A model generated the notes under the pieces. That model made no database searches, was not told the origin of the DNA, and saw only the letters and a list, made by a program, of their open reading frames with translations. Both the position numbers and the translations under genes were made by a program. DNA of 64,000 bases, taken from the NCBI RefSeq assembly GCF_009758125.1, contig NZ_WRXO01000011.1:248001-312000 (forward strand). Reading direction: 5' to 3'. Source of the stretch: Chitinophaga oryziterrae (GTDB lineage Bacteria; Bacteroidota; Bacteroidia; Chitinophagales; Chitinophagaceae). Below, in pieces: positions 25,580-33,620 of the stretch (its first letter is position 1; each line of letters starts with the position of its first letter).

Positions 25580-26584
25580 TTATGTTGTTGCTTGAAGAGA
25601 TGTTCTAAAAGAGCGACGGTAATCACTGGGCGATACCATCATATGCCGCATGAAAGTCCGGCGCATGGAGATCAATCCGCTGAGACCACATTTTTCTGCT
25701 ATCTGGTCCATGGTAAGATCGCTGTCTTCCAGGTATTTGCGGGCTACTTCTATGCGCAGCTTCTCTACAAACTTAGCGGGTGTAAGTCCTGTTTCCTTCA
25801 GGAATACGCGGGCGAAGTTCCGTACGCTCATATTGCTGTGTTCTGCCAGTTGTTCGATGCTGAGTTCATCTGCCAGATGTCTCATCATCCAGGGATGCAG
25901 TTTCCCTGCAATTGAATTCTCCATACTGTGCATCTGCAGCAGTGTGCTGAACTGGGACTGATGCCCGTTCCTCTTCAGGTGCAGTACCAGTTTGCGGGCA
26001 ACATGCAAAGCTATATCACGGCCATAGTCTTCCTCTACCAATGCCAGGGCGAGATCTATACCGGAGGATACGCCACCGGAAGTATAGACATTGCCATCGC
26101 GGGTATAAAATGGATTGGTGTCCACATGTACTGTCGGGTATCTGGTCTGGAACTCCTGGGTGAATTCCCAGTGTGTAGAAGCCTGTTTACCGTCCAGTAT
26201 GCCTGCTTCCGCGAGTGCGTAAGCGCCTATACAAACAGAACCCACGCGGCGTAACTTTGGATATATGTCTCTCAGCCATTTAAAGAGCGGGTGATCTTTA
26301 TGCATCTCCAGCCTGGAGTAGCCAGCCACTATTAGTGTATCAACAGGTCTGTCGATCTCCGAGATCTTCGTCTGGCAGGTAATCTCAAACCCGTTCTTTG
26401 TAATGATACTTTTTGTGTCCAGGGGAGAAGCGAGTAATACCTCATATCCTCCCTTTTTACTGCCTGGAACCTCTTTCAGGGCCCAGTCAGCTGCGGTGAA
26501 TACGTCAGATGGACCAGCGATATCCAACAGGTAAGTGTTAGGCATAGGTATAACTACGATCAGTTTCTTCTTATCCTCTGGCAT
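25580..26584 (-). CDS. GlxA-type transcriptional regulator (DJ-1/PfpI plus AraC)
   Basis: 334 residues. The N-terminal half (about 7-185) is a DJ-1/PfpI amidotransferase-like domain with the nucleophile-elbow Cys118 in VGSVCIGAYALAEAGIL. The C-terminal half carries two AraC helix-turn-helix motifs: LSIEQLAEHSNMSVRNFARV FLKETG and LTMDQIAEKCGLSGLISMRR. GlxA-family regulators sense small metabolites and activate nearby genes. Gap to the GAPDH gene is 10 bp, so the two form one transcription unit. The inverted-repeat copy 3 lies in its upstream region. Confidence 0.9.
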   Translation of the reverse strand: MPEDKKKLIVVIPMPNTYLLDIAGPSDVFTAADWALKEVPGSKKGGYEVLLASPLDTKSIITKNGFEITCQTKISEIDRPVDTLIVAGYSRLEMHKDHPLFKWLRDIYPKLRRVGSVCIGAYALAEAGILDGKQASTHWEFTQEFQTRYPTVHVDTNPFYTRDGNVYTSGGVSSGIDLALALVEEDYGRDIALHVARKLVLHLKRNGHQSQFSTLLQMHSMENSIAGKLHPWMMRHLADELSIEQLAEHSNMSVRNFARVFLKETGLTPAKFVEKLRIEVARKYLEDSDLTMDQIAEKCGLSGLISMRRTFMRHMMVSPSDYRRSFRTSLQATT

Positions 26585-26892
26585 GTATTATCGTTTGACC
26601 CTACAAATGTAAGTAGTTAAAAGGATGGCACAAATGACATATTTTATACAATTTCGGCCAAATCTGTCTTTCTGCATATTAGTTTGAAAGTTATGGCAGA
26701 TGTTGTTGCTCTAAATACACTGTATCTGACTCTTTAGTTCTCTGATCTGGCTTTAGAATATAGGTTCAGGATTTGTATTTCAATTTAACTTCACCTAATA
26801 TTCACGTCAGATAAGGTGTATTTAGAGCAACAACATCCGGAGCGAAGATTCTGGACATTTCTTTATATATTTCAATCCTCATTCATTAGTCT
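26585..26892. other. Divergent intergenic region holding repeat copy 3
   Basis: 308 bp between divergent genes. More than half is the dispersed inverted-repeat element (26681-26850), which ends only 42 bp before the ATG at 26893. Promoters for both genes should lie here; no exact TAnnTTTG was found by eye. If the element carries promoter or RNA-structure activity, it would act on both neighbours. Confidence 0.45.
26681..26850 (+). repeat. Dispersed inverted-repeat element, copy 3
   Basis: Arms 26698-26730 and 26806-26838, with a 75-bp centre (26731-26805) differing from copy 1 at 7 positions and without indels. Left flank AGTTTGAA (26681-26688) lies nine bases from the arm, as in copy 1; right flank GGAGCGAAGATT (26839-26850) differs from copy 1 at one base. 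The arm sequence has changed from TTGATCATAAAT to TTGCTCTAAAT, and the opposite arm has changed to match, so pairing is preserved. Confidence 0.85.
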
Positions 26893-28257
26893 ATGAAAAT
26901 AAACCAGCTTATCAGGCTGATCCTGGTATTGAGTATCAGTGCTTGCGTGAACAGACCATCCACAGCAAATATTCCAGCTTCCTTTGAAACCGGAAAGGTC
27001 ATTGATACTGTTATCTGTAAAAATGATACTACTCAGTCTTATGCTTTATACATCCCTGCCAAAGGCAATAAGGAAGCTTTACCTGTCATATATCTTTTTG
27101 ACCCACATGCCGATGGCAGACTTCCTTTAAATAAGTACAAAGTATTGGCTGATACCTATGGCTATATTCTGGTTGGGAGTAATAATTCCAAAAACGGTAA
27201 TGACTGGTCTGCCACAGAAAATATCTGGAATAATTTATCTGCCGATGTGCAAAGCAGGTTAAAAATCGATAGCAACCGGATTTATACAGGTGGATTTTCC
27301 GGTGGCGCTAAAGTAGCAGGTTATATCGCCTTAAAATACCCTGTTATAAAAGGGGTGATTGCTAATGGTGCAGGTCTGCCGGATGGCACCTCTCCTGCTA
27401 ATTTTAATTTCAGCTACACCGCTATCGCAGGTGAAGGAGATCTTAATCTTACCGATATCGTAGCCTTCTCCAAAGCGCTGGTTAGCACCCAAACCAGACA
27501 GCATCTTATTTTATTTGACGGAAAACATGAATGGGCGCCGGACAGTACTATGAACATAGCTTTTGCCGGTTTGCAACTGGATGCTATGCAAAAAAAAATC
27601 ATTCCTGAAAATGACAAATTCATCAACGATTATATTGAAAATAGCAAAGAAAGACTGGATACCTTCTACAATGCGAAAAAATTGATAAAAGCCGTAGAGG
27701 AATGTACACTCTCCATCAGTTTCCTCGATGGGTTAACAGATAAAGCAACATGGTTTCATGAAAATATGACTTCTCTTACTAATGATCCGCTTTATAAAAC
27801 TCAGGACAGGATACAGGAGCAGTTACTCAGCATAGAACAAAATACAAAAAACGACTATGCCCGGCATTTTGAACAGGCTGATATGCCATACTGGGTGAAA
27901 ACTATTGGCTATCTGAAAACACGTGCTACTACCCAAGCCACAGAAAGCCCGATGTATCAGAGGTTACTGGCTTATCTGTCACTGGCATTTTATTCATACA
28001 GCAATCATTTCATCACGGCTAATGCAAACCCCGAAGCCCGCTATTTCGTGGAGTTATATAAGTTAGCTGATGCTACCAATAGCGAAGCCTGGTATTTTTC
28101 TGCTATCCTGGATGCCAGAGAAGGTAAGATCGACTCCACAGAGAAAGATTTGCTGAAGGCTGTAGAGAATGGTTTCAGGGATAAAACCCGCATGAAGCTA
28201 CAAAGTGAATTTCAGGGAATACAGGATCTCACTTCTATTGAGAATAAAATGAATTGA
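26893..28257 (+). CDS. Alpha/beta-hydrolase-type lipoprotein
   Basis: 454 residues. Lipobox LVLSISAC (Cys18) predicts a lipoprotein. Residues about 45-220 look like an alpha/beta hydrolase of the dienelactone-hydrolase or polyhydroxybutyrate-depolymerase type: LPVIYLFDPHADGRLPLNKY, YILVGSNNSKNG and the nucleophile elbow GFSGGAK (Ser136). GKHEW near 213 offers the catalytic His. The C-terminal half (about 240-454) is helical, ending in a TPR-like segment (SEAWYFSAILDAREGKIDST). The substrate is unknown; an envelope esterase or peptidase is possible. The downstream deacetylase gene begins after 73 bp and may be co-expressed. Confidence 0.72.
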   Translation: MKINQLIRLILVLSISACVNRPSTANIPASFETGKVIDTVICKNDTTQSYALYIPAKGNKEALPVIYLFDPHADGRLPLNKYKVLADTYGYILVGSNNSKNGNDWSATENIWNNLSADVQSRLKIDSNRIYTGGFSGGAKVAGYIALKYPVIKGVIANGAGLPDGTSPANFNFSYTAIAGEGDLNLTDIVAFSKALVSTQTRQHLILFDGKHEWAPDSTMNIAFAGLQLDAMQKKIIPENDKFINDYIENSKERLDTFYNAKKLIKAVEECTLSISFLDGLTDKATWFHENMTSLTNDPLYKTQDRIQEQLLSIEQNTKNDYARHFEQADMPYWVKTIGYLKTRATTQATESPMYQRLLAYLSLAFYSYSNHFITANANPEARYFVELYKLADATNSEAWYFSAILDAREGKIDSTEKDLLKAVENGFRDKTRMKLQSEFQGIQDLTSIENKMN

Positions 28258-28330
28258 GAACGGGCCAAATGTAATAGTTCGCATACTTTTAAGCATTTGT
28301 CCTTCTATTTTAAGAGCTATATTTATAATT

Positions 28331-29119
28331 ATGAGAATAATATGTATCCTGATGGCATTGCTGGCAACTTTGTCGGGCCAGGCACAGAATGCCAATGTAT
28401 GGAATCAGAAACAATGCGCTGTGGTATTAACCTATGACGATGCAATTGATGCAGATCTGGATAATGCGTTGCCCGTATTGGACTCATTGGGTTTAAAAGC
28501 TACCTTCTACCTGATCGGCTCCTCTCCTGTTGTCGCAAACCGGATGGCGTTGTGGCGGAAAGCTGCCCTTAACGGTCATGAGCTGGGAAATCATACCTTA
28601 TATCACCCATGCGATGGTAATCTTCCCGGGCGGAGTTTTGTACAGCCTGATTATGATCTTAGCAAGTATACCGTTAACAGAGCTGTAGCCGAAATCAGGA
28701 TGAACAACACACTGCTGCAGGCAATCGACGGCAAAACAAAGCGGACATTTGCTTATCCCTGTGGTGATCTCACTATCAAAGACTCTTTTTTCTATGCAGG
28801 GTTGCGCAATGATTTTGTTGCCGCCAGAGGCGTTCGGTCTGCTCTGGACCCTATTGAAAAGGTCAACCTCGACAATATTGACTGTTTTGGCATGAATGGC
28901 CAGAACGCGGAGCAAATGATCGCCCTTGTACAAAAAGCCATGAGCACCCATACGCTGCTCGTCTTTCTTTTCCATGGTGTGGGCGGAGGGCATGTCCTCA
29001 ATGTCGGACTGAAAGAACATAGCCTTTTACTCCATTTCCTGAAAGACCATGAACGGGAGATCTGGATTGCCCCGATGGTAGAAGTGGCAGAATATATCCG
29101 CACCAGCAGGGCGAATTGA
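28331..29119 (+). CDS. Secreted polysaccharide deacetylase (NodB-like, CE4-type)
   Basis: 262 residues with a signal peptide (MRIICILMALLATLSGQAQN). NodB motif 1 is TYDDA (34-38, Asp36/Asp37) and motif 2 is NHTLYHPC (87-94, His88 and His92), the metal ligands of the family. RTFAYPCGD carries the third motif, and LLVFLFHGVGGGH near 215-227 the fourth, with His. It should remove N- or O-acetyl groups from a polysaccharide or peptidoglycan in the periplasm. It is not part of the downstream PUL, being on the other strand and before a convergent gene. Confidence 0.87.
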   Translation: MRIICILMALLATLSGQAQNANVWNQKQCAVVLTYDDAIDADLDNALPVLDSLGLKATFYLIGSSPVVANRMALWRKAALNGHELGNHTLYHPCDGNLPGRSFVQPDYDLSKYTVNRAVAEIRMNNTLLQAIDGKTKRTFAYPCGDLTIKDSFFYAGLRNDFVAARGVRSALDPIEKVNLDNIDCFGMNGQNAEQMIALVQKAMSTHTLLVFLFHGVGGGHVLNVGLKEHSLLLHFLKDHEREIWIAPMVEVAEYIRTSRAN

Positions 29120-29185
29120 TAATGAATAAAAGGGCGTCAAAAAGTATTTGCACCTTTAGTACATTAAATGTCTATACCGACTATT

Positions 29186-30352
29186 TTAAAGCTGTACATT
29201 ATTTTCAATGATACTATTGATAGTCTTTACAGAAGCAGCAGAACGCAAACCATCTTCCGGGGTATTCACAGCATAATCTACCAGCCTGGCGATAGTAGAA
29301 GTAGCCACATGCATACGGGTATCTGATGATGCATAATAGATAAATACATTACCGTTATCATCAGCAATCCAGCCATTACTGAAAAGCACATTGGATACAT
29401 CTCCTACCCTTTCTTCTCCTTGCGGCGCCATGAAATAGCCTGTGGGTTTGTGAATCACTTTGGTAATGTCTTTCAGGTCGGTCACAAACATGTACAATAC
29501 ATAACGAAGGCCCGCAGCAGTATTACGTACGCCATGAGCCAGATGTAACCAGCCTATGGGTGTCTTGATCGGTGCAGGGCCTAAACCGTTCTTTCCTTCA
29601 TATACGGTGTGATATACTTTGGGATTGATCACCATTTCTTCGTGAATTACTGCATTCTCTATGTTGTCTGCCAGGCCGAAACCGATACCACTACCATTGC
29701 CGGTACTGATAAAGCCATCCTGCGGACGGGTGTAGAAAGCATATTTCCCTTGTACAAATTCAGGATGCAACACCACATTCCGTTGTTGCGGAGAGGGTGT
29801 TTTCAGATCGGGCAACCGTTCCCAGCGGAGCAGATCCCTGGTGCGCACAATGCCACATTGTGCCACAGCTGCGGACTGATCTCCCGGGGAGGCGGCGGGG
29901 TCCCGTCTTTCCGTACAGAAAAGACCGTATATCCAGCCATCTTCATGCTGTACCAGGCGCATATCATAGACATTCGTATCGGGTTCCGCGGTTTCAGGTA
30001 ATTGCACCGGATAATCCCAGAAACGGAAATTATCAATACCATTATCACTTTCAGCTACAGCAAAGAATGATTTACGGTCGATCCCTTCTACCCTGGCTAC
30101 CATTATATATTTATCCCTGTATTTGATAGCGCCGGCATTGAATACACCGTTAATGCCAAACCGTTCCATCAGGAGAGGATTGGAGGATTCGCGGAGATCA
30201 TACCGCCAGCATACAGGTGTATGCGCTGCTGTTAGTACAGGGTATATATACCTGTCGTAAATACCGTTGCCCAGTGGCTCTTTTCTGTTAGGTCTGGTTA
30301 ACAGCTCTTCTGATGCCTGTTGTAATGCATGCAGTCGCTTTTCAAAATTCAT
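29186..30352 (-). CDS. GH130 mannosylglucose phosphorylase-like enzyme
   Basis: 388 residues, the size of 4-O-beta-D-mannosyl-D-glucose phosphorylases (GH130 subfamily 1). Family-like segments: RFGINGVFNAGAIKYRDKYI, MVARVEGIDRKSFFAVAESD, DTNVYDMRLVQHEDGWIYGL and AAVAQCGIVRTRDLLRWERL. No signal peptide, so it acts in the cytoplasm, releasing mannose 1-phosphate and glucose from mannosyl-glucose by phosphorolysis. Mannanase, epimerase and transporter genes that usually accompany it are absent here. It is divergent from an AraC regulator at 30602, its likely controller. Substrate assignment within GH130 is inferred from overall resemblance. Confidence 0.85.
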   Translation of the reverse strand: MNFEKRLHALQQASEELLTRPNRKEPLGNGIYDRYIYPVLTAAHTPVCWRYDLRESSNPLLMERFGINGVFNAGAIKYRDKYIMVARVEGIDRKSFFAVAESDNGIDNFRFWDYPVQLPETAEPDTNVYDMRLVQHEDGWIYGLFCTERRDPAASPGDQSAAVAQCGIVRTRDLLRWERLPDLKTPSPQQRNVVLHPEFVQGKYAFYTRPQDGFISTGNGSGIGFGLADNIENAVIHEEMVINPKVYHTVYEGKNGLGPAPIKTPIGWLHLAHGVRNTAAGLRYVLYMFVTDLKDITKVIHKPTGYFMAPQGEERVGDVSNVLFSNGWIADDNGNVFIYYASSDTRMHVATSTIARLVDYAVNTPEDGLRSAASVKTINSIIENNVQL

Positions 30353-30601
30353 AACGTGTATTTATTTATAACAAAGATGCTCTTATTTGGAACCTGTTAA
30401 TAATACTTTATTATCATTTAAATATATTAATTCTGTAAAATTTAAAATGTACCCCTTGAATATCCGCTATGGCCATTATATAGCAAGGTTTTGTTTGAAA
30501 TGCGGGAATGTTTATAGTTAATACTTTATTACACTTTTACTATGCTTTAATTGTATAAAACAGAATATATTGCACTTGTAATAAGCCTAAATCTTTTATT
30601 C

Positions 30602-31489
30602 ATGAGAGAAAAGCTGTTAAGGGAAATAACACCGCTTACACCAAATGATTGCTTTACACTTTTTGCAAGAGAAAAAACGGTGTTTGATTTTCCATTACAT
30701 TACCACGAAGAGTTTGAGCTGAATTTTATTCAGCATGCCACAGGAGCAAAACGCATCGTAGGGGACCATATGGAAGAGATTGGAGATCTGGAACTGGCAT
30801 TGGTTGGTCCTAATCTGCAACACGGCTGGTTCAACAATAAACATCAGGGTGGTATCATGAAAGAAATTACGATACAGTTTCACCGCGACCTGTTTGATGA
30901 TAAATTCCTGCAACGTAATCAGATGAGCTTTATCCGGAGTATGCTTGAGCGCTCTTTACGGGGAATTCTCTTCTCACAGGAAACAATTATGGCCGTTATG
31001 CCCAGGCTGATACTGTTACCACAAAAACAGGGATTTGATTCCGTGCTGGAACTGATGTCTATATTACATGATCTTTCCATTTCCCGTAATATGCGCACAT
31101 TGTCAGATGCCAGTTTCCGCAATACGGAAACATTATCTTATAACAGCCGGCGGATCGAGAAGATCATGAAATATCTGAATGATAATTTCGATAAAAGTGT
31201 CAACCTGAGCGAGGCCGCAAAAATTGCCGCAATGACAGATGTATCTTTCAGCCGCTTCTTCAAACTGAAGATCGGAAAAACATTTGTGGATACGCTTATT
31301 GAAATACGGCTGGGGCATGCGTCCCGCATGCTGATAGAGACTACCCATAGCATTAATGAAATAGCTTATAAATGTGGGTTCAATAATATCTCTAATTTCA
31401 ACCGCATTTTCAAAAAGAAAAAGGACTGTACGCCGAAAGAATTCAGACGGGCATATACATCATCTTCAGGTGTGAGGACGTTTGTATAA
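30602..31489 (+). CDS. AraC-family regulator with cupin-like sensor domain
   Basis: Start chosen at ATG 30602 (295 residues); an upstream in-frame ATG at 30551 would add 17 residues that do not look conserved. The N-terminal cupin-like domain has the sugar-binding style FDFPLHYHEEFELNFI. The C-terminal half carries two HTH motifs: VNLSEAAKIAAMTDVSFSRF and HSINEIAYKCGFNNISNFNR, followed by TPKEFRRAYTSSSG. It is divergent from the GH130 gene and probably activates it. Its last 50 bp (31441-31490) recur at 54172-54221 on the far side of the PUL. Confidence 0.9.
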   Translation: MREKLLREITPLTPNDCFTLFAREKTVFDFPLHYHEEFELNFIQHATGAKRIVGDHMEEIGDLELALVGPNLQHGWFNNKHQGGIMKEITIQFHRDLFDDKFLQRNQMSFIRSMLERSLRGILFSQETIMAVMPRLILLPQKQGFDSVLELMSILHDLSISRNMRTLSDASFRNTETLSYNSRRIEKIMKYLNDNFDKSVNLSEAAKIAAMTDVSFSRFFKLKIGKTFVDTLIEIRLGHASRMLIETTHSINEIAYKCGFNNISNFNRIFKKKKDCTPKEFRRAYTSSSGVRTFV

Positions 31490-31490
31490 T
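31441..31490 (+). repeat. Direct repeat R1 at AraC 3' end (left border of the PUL)
   Basis: 50 bp ending the AraC gene, matching 45 of 50 positions of 54172-54221 in the same orientation. It encodes FRRAYTSSSGVRTFV and the stop. The PUL lies precisely between the two copies. Confidence 0.8.
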
Positions 31491-31509
31491 TAATGTGCCA
31501 TCAGATAAC

Positions 31510-33600
31510 TTATTTGGTGATCACATCTACTTCGGCATATCCGGCATCATGGTTACCATTTACCTCATGTACAGCGCGAAGTCTTACATAACGGGCCTTT
31601 ACCGGTGTAAAGCTTCTCGTTTGCCATAATGGATTGTTTTTTATATTTGGGAATTCTCCTTCATCTACCTGTTTCCACTCCGTATTGTCCTGCGAAACAA
31701 AAAATTGATACTTTGCTATTGCTCCAGTGGTCTTGCCCTGGTCTGGCAGATATTTGAAACCGCATAGTTTTTGCTCACTTCCCAAATCGAGTACCAGATC
31801 AACAGGCATTTTTTTGTCATTGTTTTGATGCCACGCAGTAGATGGGTTTCCATCCAGGATAAGGTTTGCCTTTTCATCATTGATTCCGGTAATTTTCCAG
31901 TCCTTTCGGGAAATATCAAATTTTTCCCGTGTCACCGGACTGCTTTTACCTGTAGCTGGTTCCCAGGCAATAGCGCCTATCTCCAATTTTCCTTCCGATT
32001 GAAAGGGGCCGGTGTATTTTTTTGATTTTGAAGTAGGCTGCCCGCTGCCTAATGTGTAATAGACAACCGACTCCATATCTGCCGGAGTTATAGTTATTTC
32101 ACCTGACTGATTTCTGACGATGGAAGGAGCAGCGAGGATCTGTGGTGCATTATAAATTCCGATATTGGAAATTACAGGGCAACTTTTCGAACCGGTAATA
32201 TTAAGACGGACCTGTGTCGCTTTTACACCTGGAAAACGAAGGATTCGCTCATATCCAATTGTTGTTGCTTTTGCCAGCTGTTTCCAGTTCCCATCAACAA
32301 GGGCCTCCACCGTGAAGGCTTTCACGCGTTGCCCTAACCGGATATATTCCTGGACCAGGAACCGGTTGAACATGGTTGGTTTACCAAGATCTATCGTTAG
32401 CGACGCGTTAGTCACATTATCATCAGTTGCCCAATAGGTATCCTTATCATTATCAATGGACATATCCGGGCCAAACTGTTTGTCATTCCCACGAACATTG
32501 GAGGCTTTCACCTTCATATTTGTGACAAGATTTACGGCAAATGCTTCCTTTACGGCTTTGGCAAATTCAAGGGCTGCTTTTTCATCATTTGGATGGATCA
32601 ACCCGTTTGGCATAATCGGAAAATTAAGCAGTAATGTACCATTGCGTCCTATGGAATTATAGTAGGTTTCCATTAATTGAGGCACTGTTTTTACCTGACT
32701 ATCTTCATGTGGATGATAGAACCATTCTGGTCTGATGGATGTATTTACTTCGGCAGGCACCCAGGAGTCCCCGTTTTCCAGGCCATAATGCAACATATTC
32801 CATTCAACCTCTCCTTTGGCGTTTAGTAAACTCCAGTTCGTTTCTCCTACTAAACCACCTTCGGTACCCACCCAGCGCAGGTCTCCCCTATCACCACCAT
32901 CGTTCCATATTACACAATCAGGTTGTAGCCTGCGGATCAGCTTATATGTATTCTTCCAGTCGTAGTAAGTAGTGCGGTCAATGGTGCGGGTTTCATTAGC
33001 GCCGCCATAATATCCTGAACCACCATTAGCTCCATCAAACCACACTTCGAAAATCGGTCCGTAGTTGGTGAGCAGTTCGGTAAGCTGATTCCTGAAATAA
33101 GTGATATACTCAGGCTTTCCGTAATCCGGGTGATTTCTATCCCAGGGCGACAAGTATATGCCTAATTTTAAGCCGTATTCTTTACAGGCATCAGCCATTT
33201 CCCGAACCACATCTCCATTACCATTTTTCCACGGAGCATTTTTTACAGAATACTCCGTGTATTTAGAAGGCCAGAGGCAAAAACCGCAGTGATGTTTTAC
33301 TGTAAGTATTATTCCTTTCATCCCCGCTTCTTTGCATATACGGGCCCACTGACGGCAATCCAGTTTTGACGGATTAAATGATCTGACATCTTCATTGCCA
33401 AATCCCCACGACTGATCTGTATAAGTATTTAAAGAGTAATGGAGAAAAGCGTAGTATTTCATTTCCTGCCATCTCATTTGATTTTCCGTTGGTCCCGGAC
33501 CAAATGGTCCGGGAGCCTTTGTCTGAGCATAGTTAATGTTAACTGAACACAGGAAGAAAGCGATTCCACACAGCAAATACCTTATTGTACGAATGATCAT
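31510..33600 (-). CDS. GH29 alpha-L-fucosidase with CBM32-like domains
   Basis: 696 residues with a signal peptide (about 1-25). The GH29 barrel spans about 40-340: YAFLHYSLNTYTDQSWGFGN, ILTVKHHCGFCLWPSKYTEY, GLKLGIYLSPWDRNHPDYGK, and the nucleophile Asp in FEVWFDGANGG (about residue 188). Two discoidin/CBM32-like modules follow (about 365-480, SIDNDKDTYWATDDNVTNAS; about 560-696, LDGNPSTAWHQNNDKKMPVD), separated by a chitobiase-like linker. It removes terminal alpha-L-fucose. It is the last gene of the PUL operon (20-bp gap from the GH44 gene), consistent with a fucosylated side chain on the target glycan. Confidence 0.92.
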   Translation of the reverse strand: MIIRTIRYLLCGIAFFLCSVNINYAQTKAPGPFGPGPTENQMRWQEMKYYAFLHYSLNTYTDQSWGFGNEDVRSFNPSKLDCRQWARICKEAGMKGIILTVKHHCGFCLWPSKYTEYSVKNAPWKNGNGDVVREMADACKEYGLKLGIYLSPWDRNHPDYGKPEYITYFRNQLTELLTNYGPIFEVWFDGANGGSGYYGGANETRTIDRTTYYDWKNTYKLIRRLQPDCVIWNDGGDRGDLRWVGTEGGLVGETNWSLLNAKGEVEWNMLHYGLENGDSWVPAEVNTSIRPEWFYHPHEDSQVKTVPQLMETYYNSIGRNGTLLLNFPIMPNGLIHPNDEKAALEFAKAVKEAFAVNLVTNMKVKASNVRGNDKQFGPDMSIDNDKDTYWATDDNVTNASLTIDLGKPTMFNRFLVQEYIRLGQRVKAFTVEALVDGNWKQLAKATTIGYERILRFPGVKATQVRLNITGSKSCPVISNIGIYNAPQILAAPSIVRNQSGEITITPADMESVVYYTLGSGQPTSKSKKYTGPFQSEGKLEIGAIAWEPATGKSSPVTREKFDISRKDWKITGINDEKANLILDGNPSTAWHQNNDKKMPVDLVLDLGSEQKLCGFKYLPDQGKTTGAIAKYQFFVSQDNTEWKQVDEGEFPNIKNNPLWQTRSFTPVKARYVRLRAVHEVNGNHDAGYAEVDVITK

Positions 33601-33620
33601 ATTGTTGATATTATTTTGAT

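Noticed and set aside
25031..25915. 294-codon open frame on the plus strand
   Set aside because: It lies antisense to the GAPDH and GlxA-type genes, whose family motifs are unmistakable; the product has no recognisable features.
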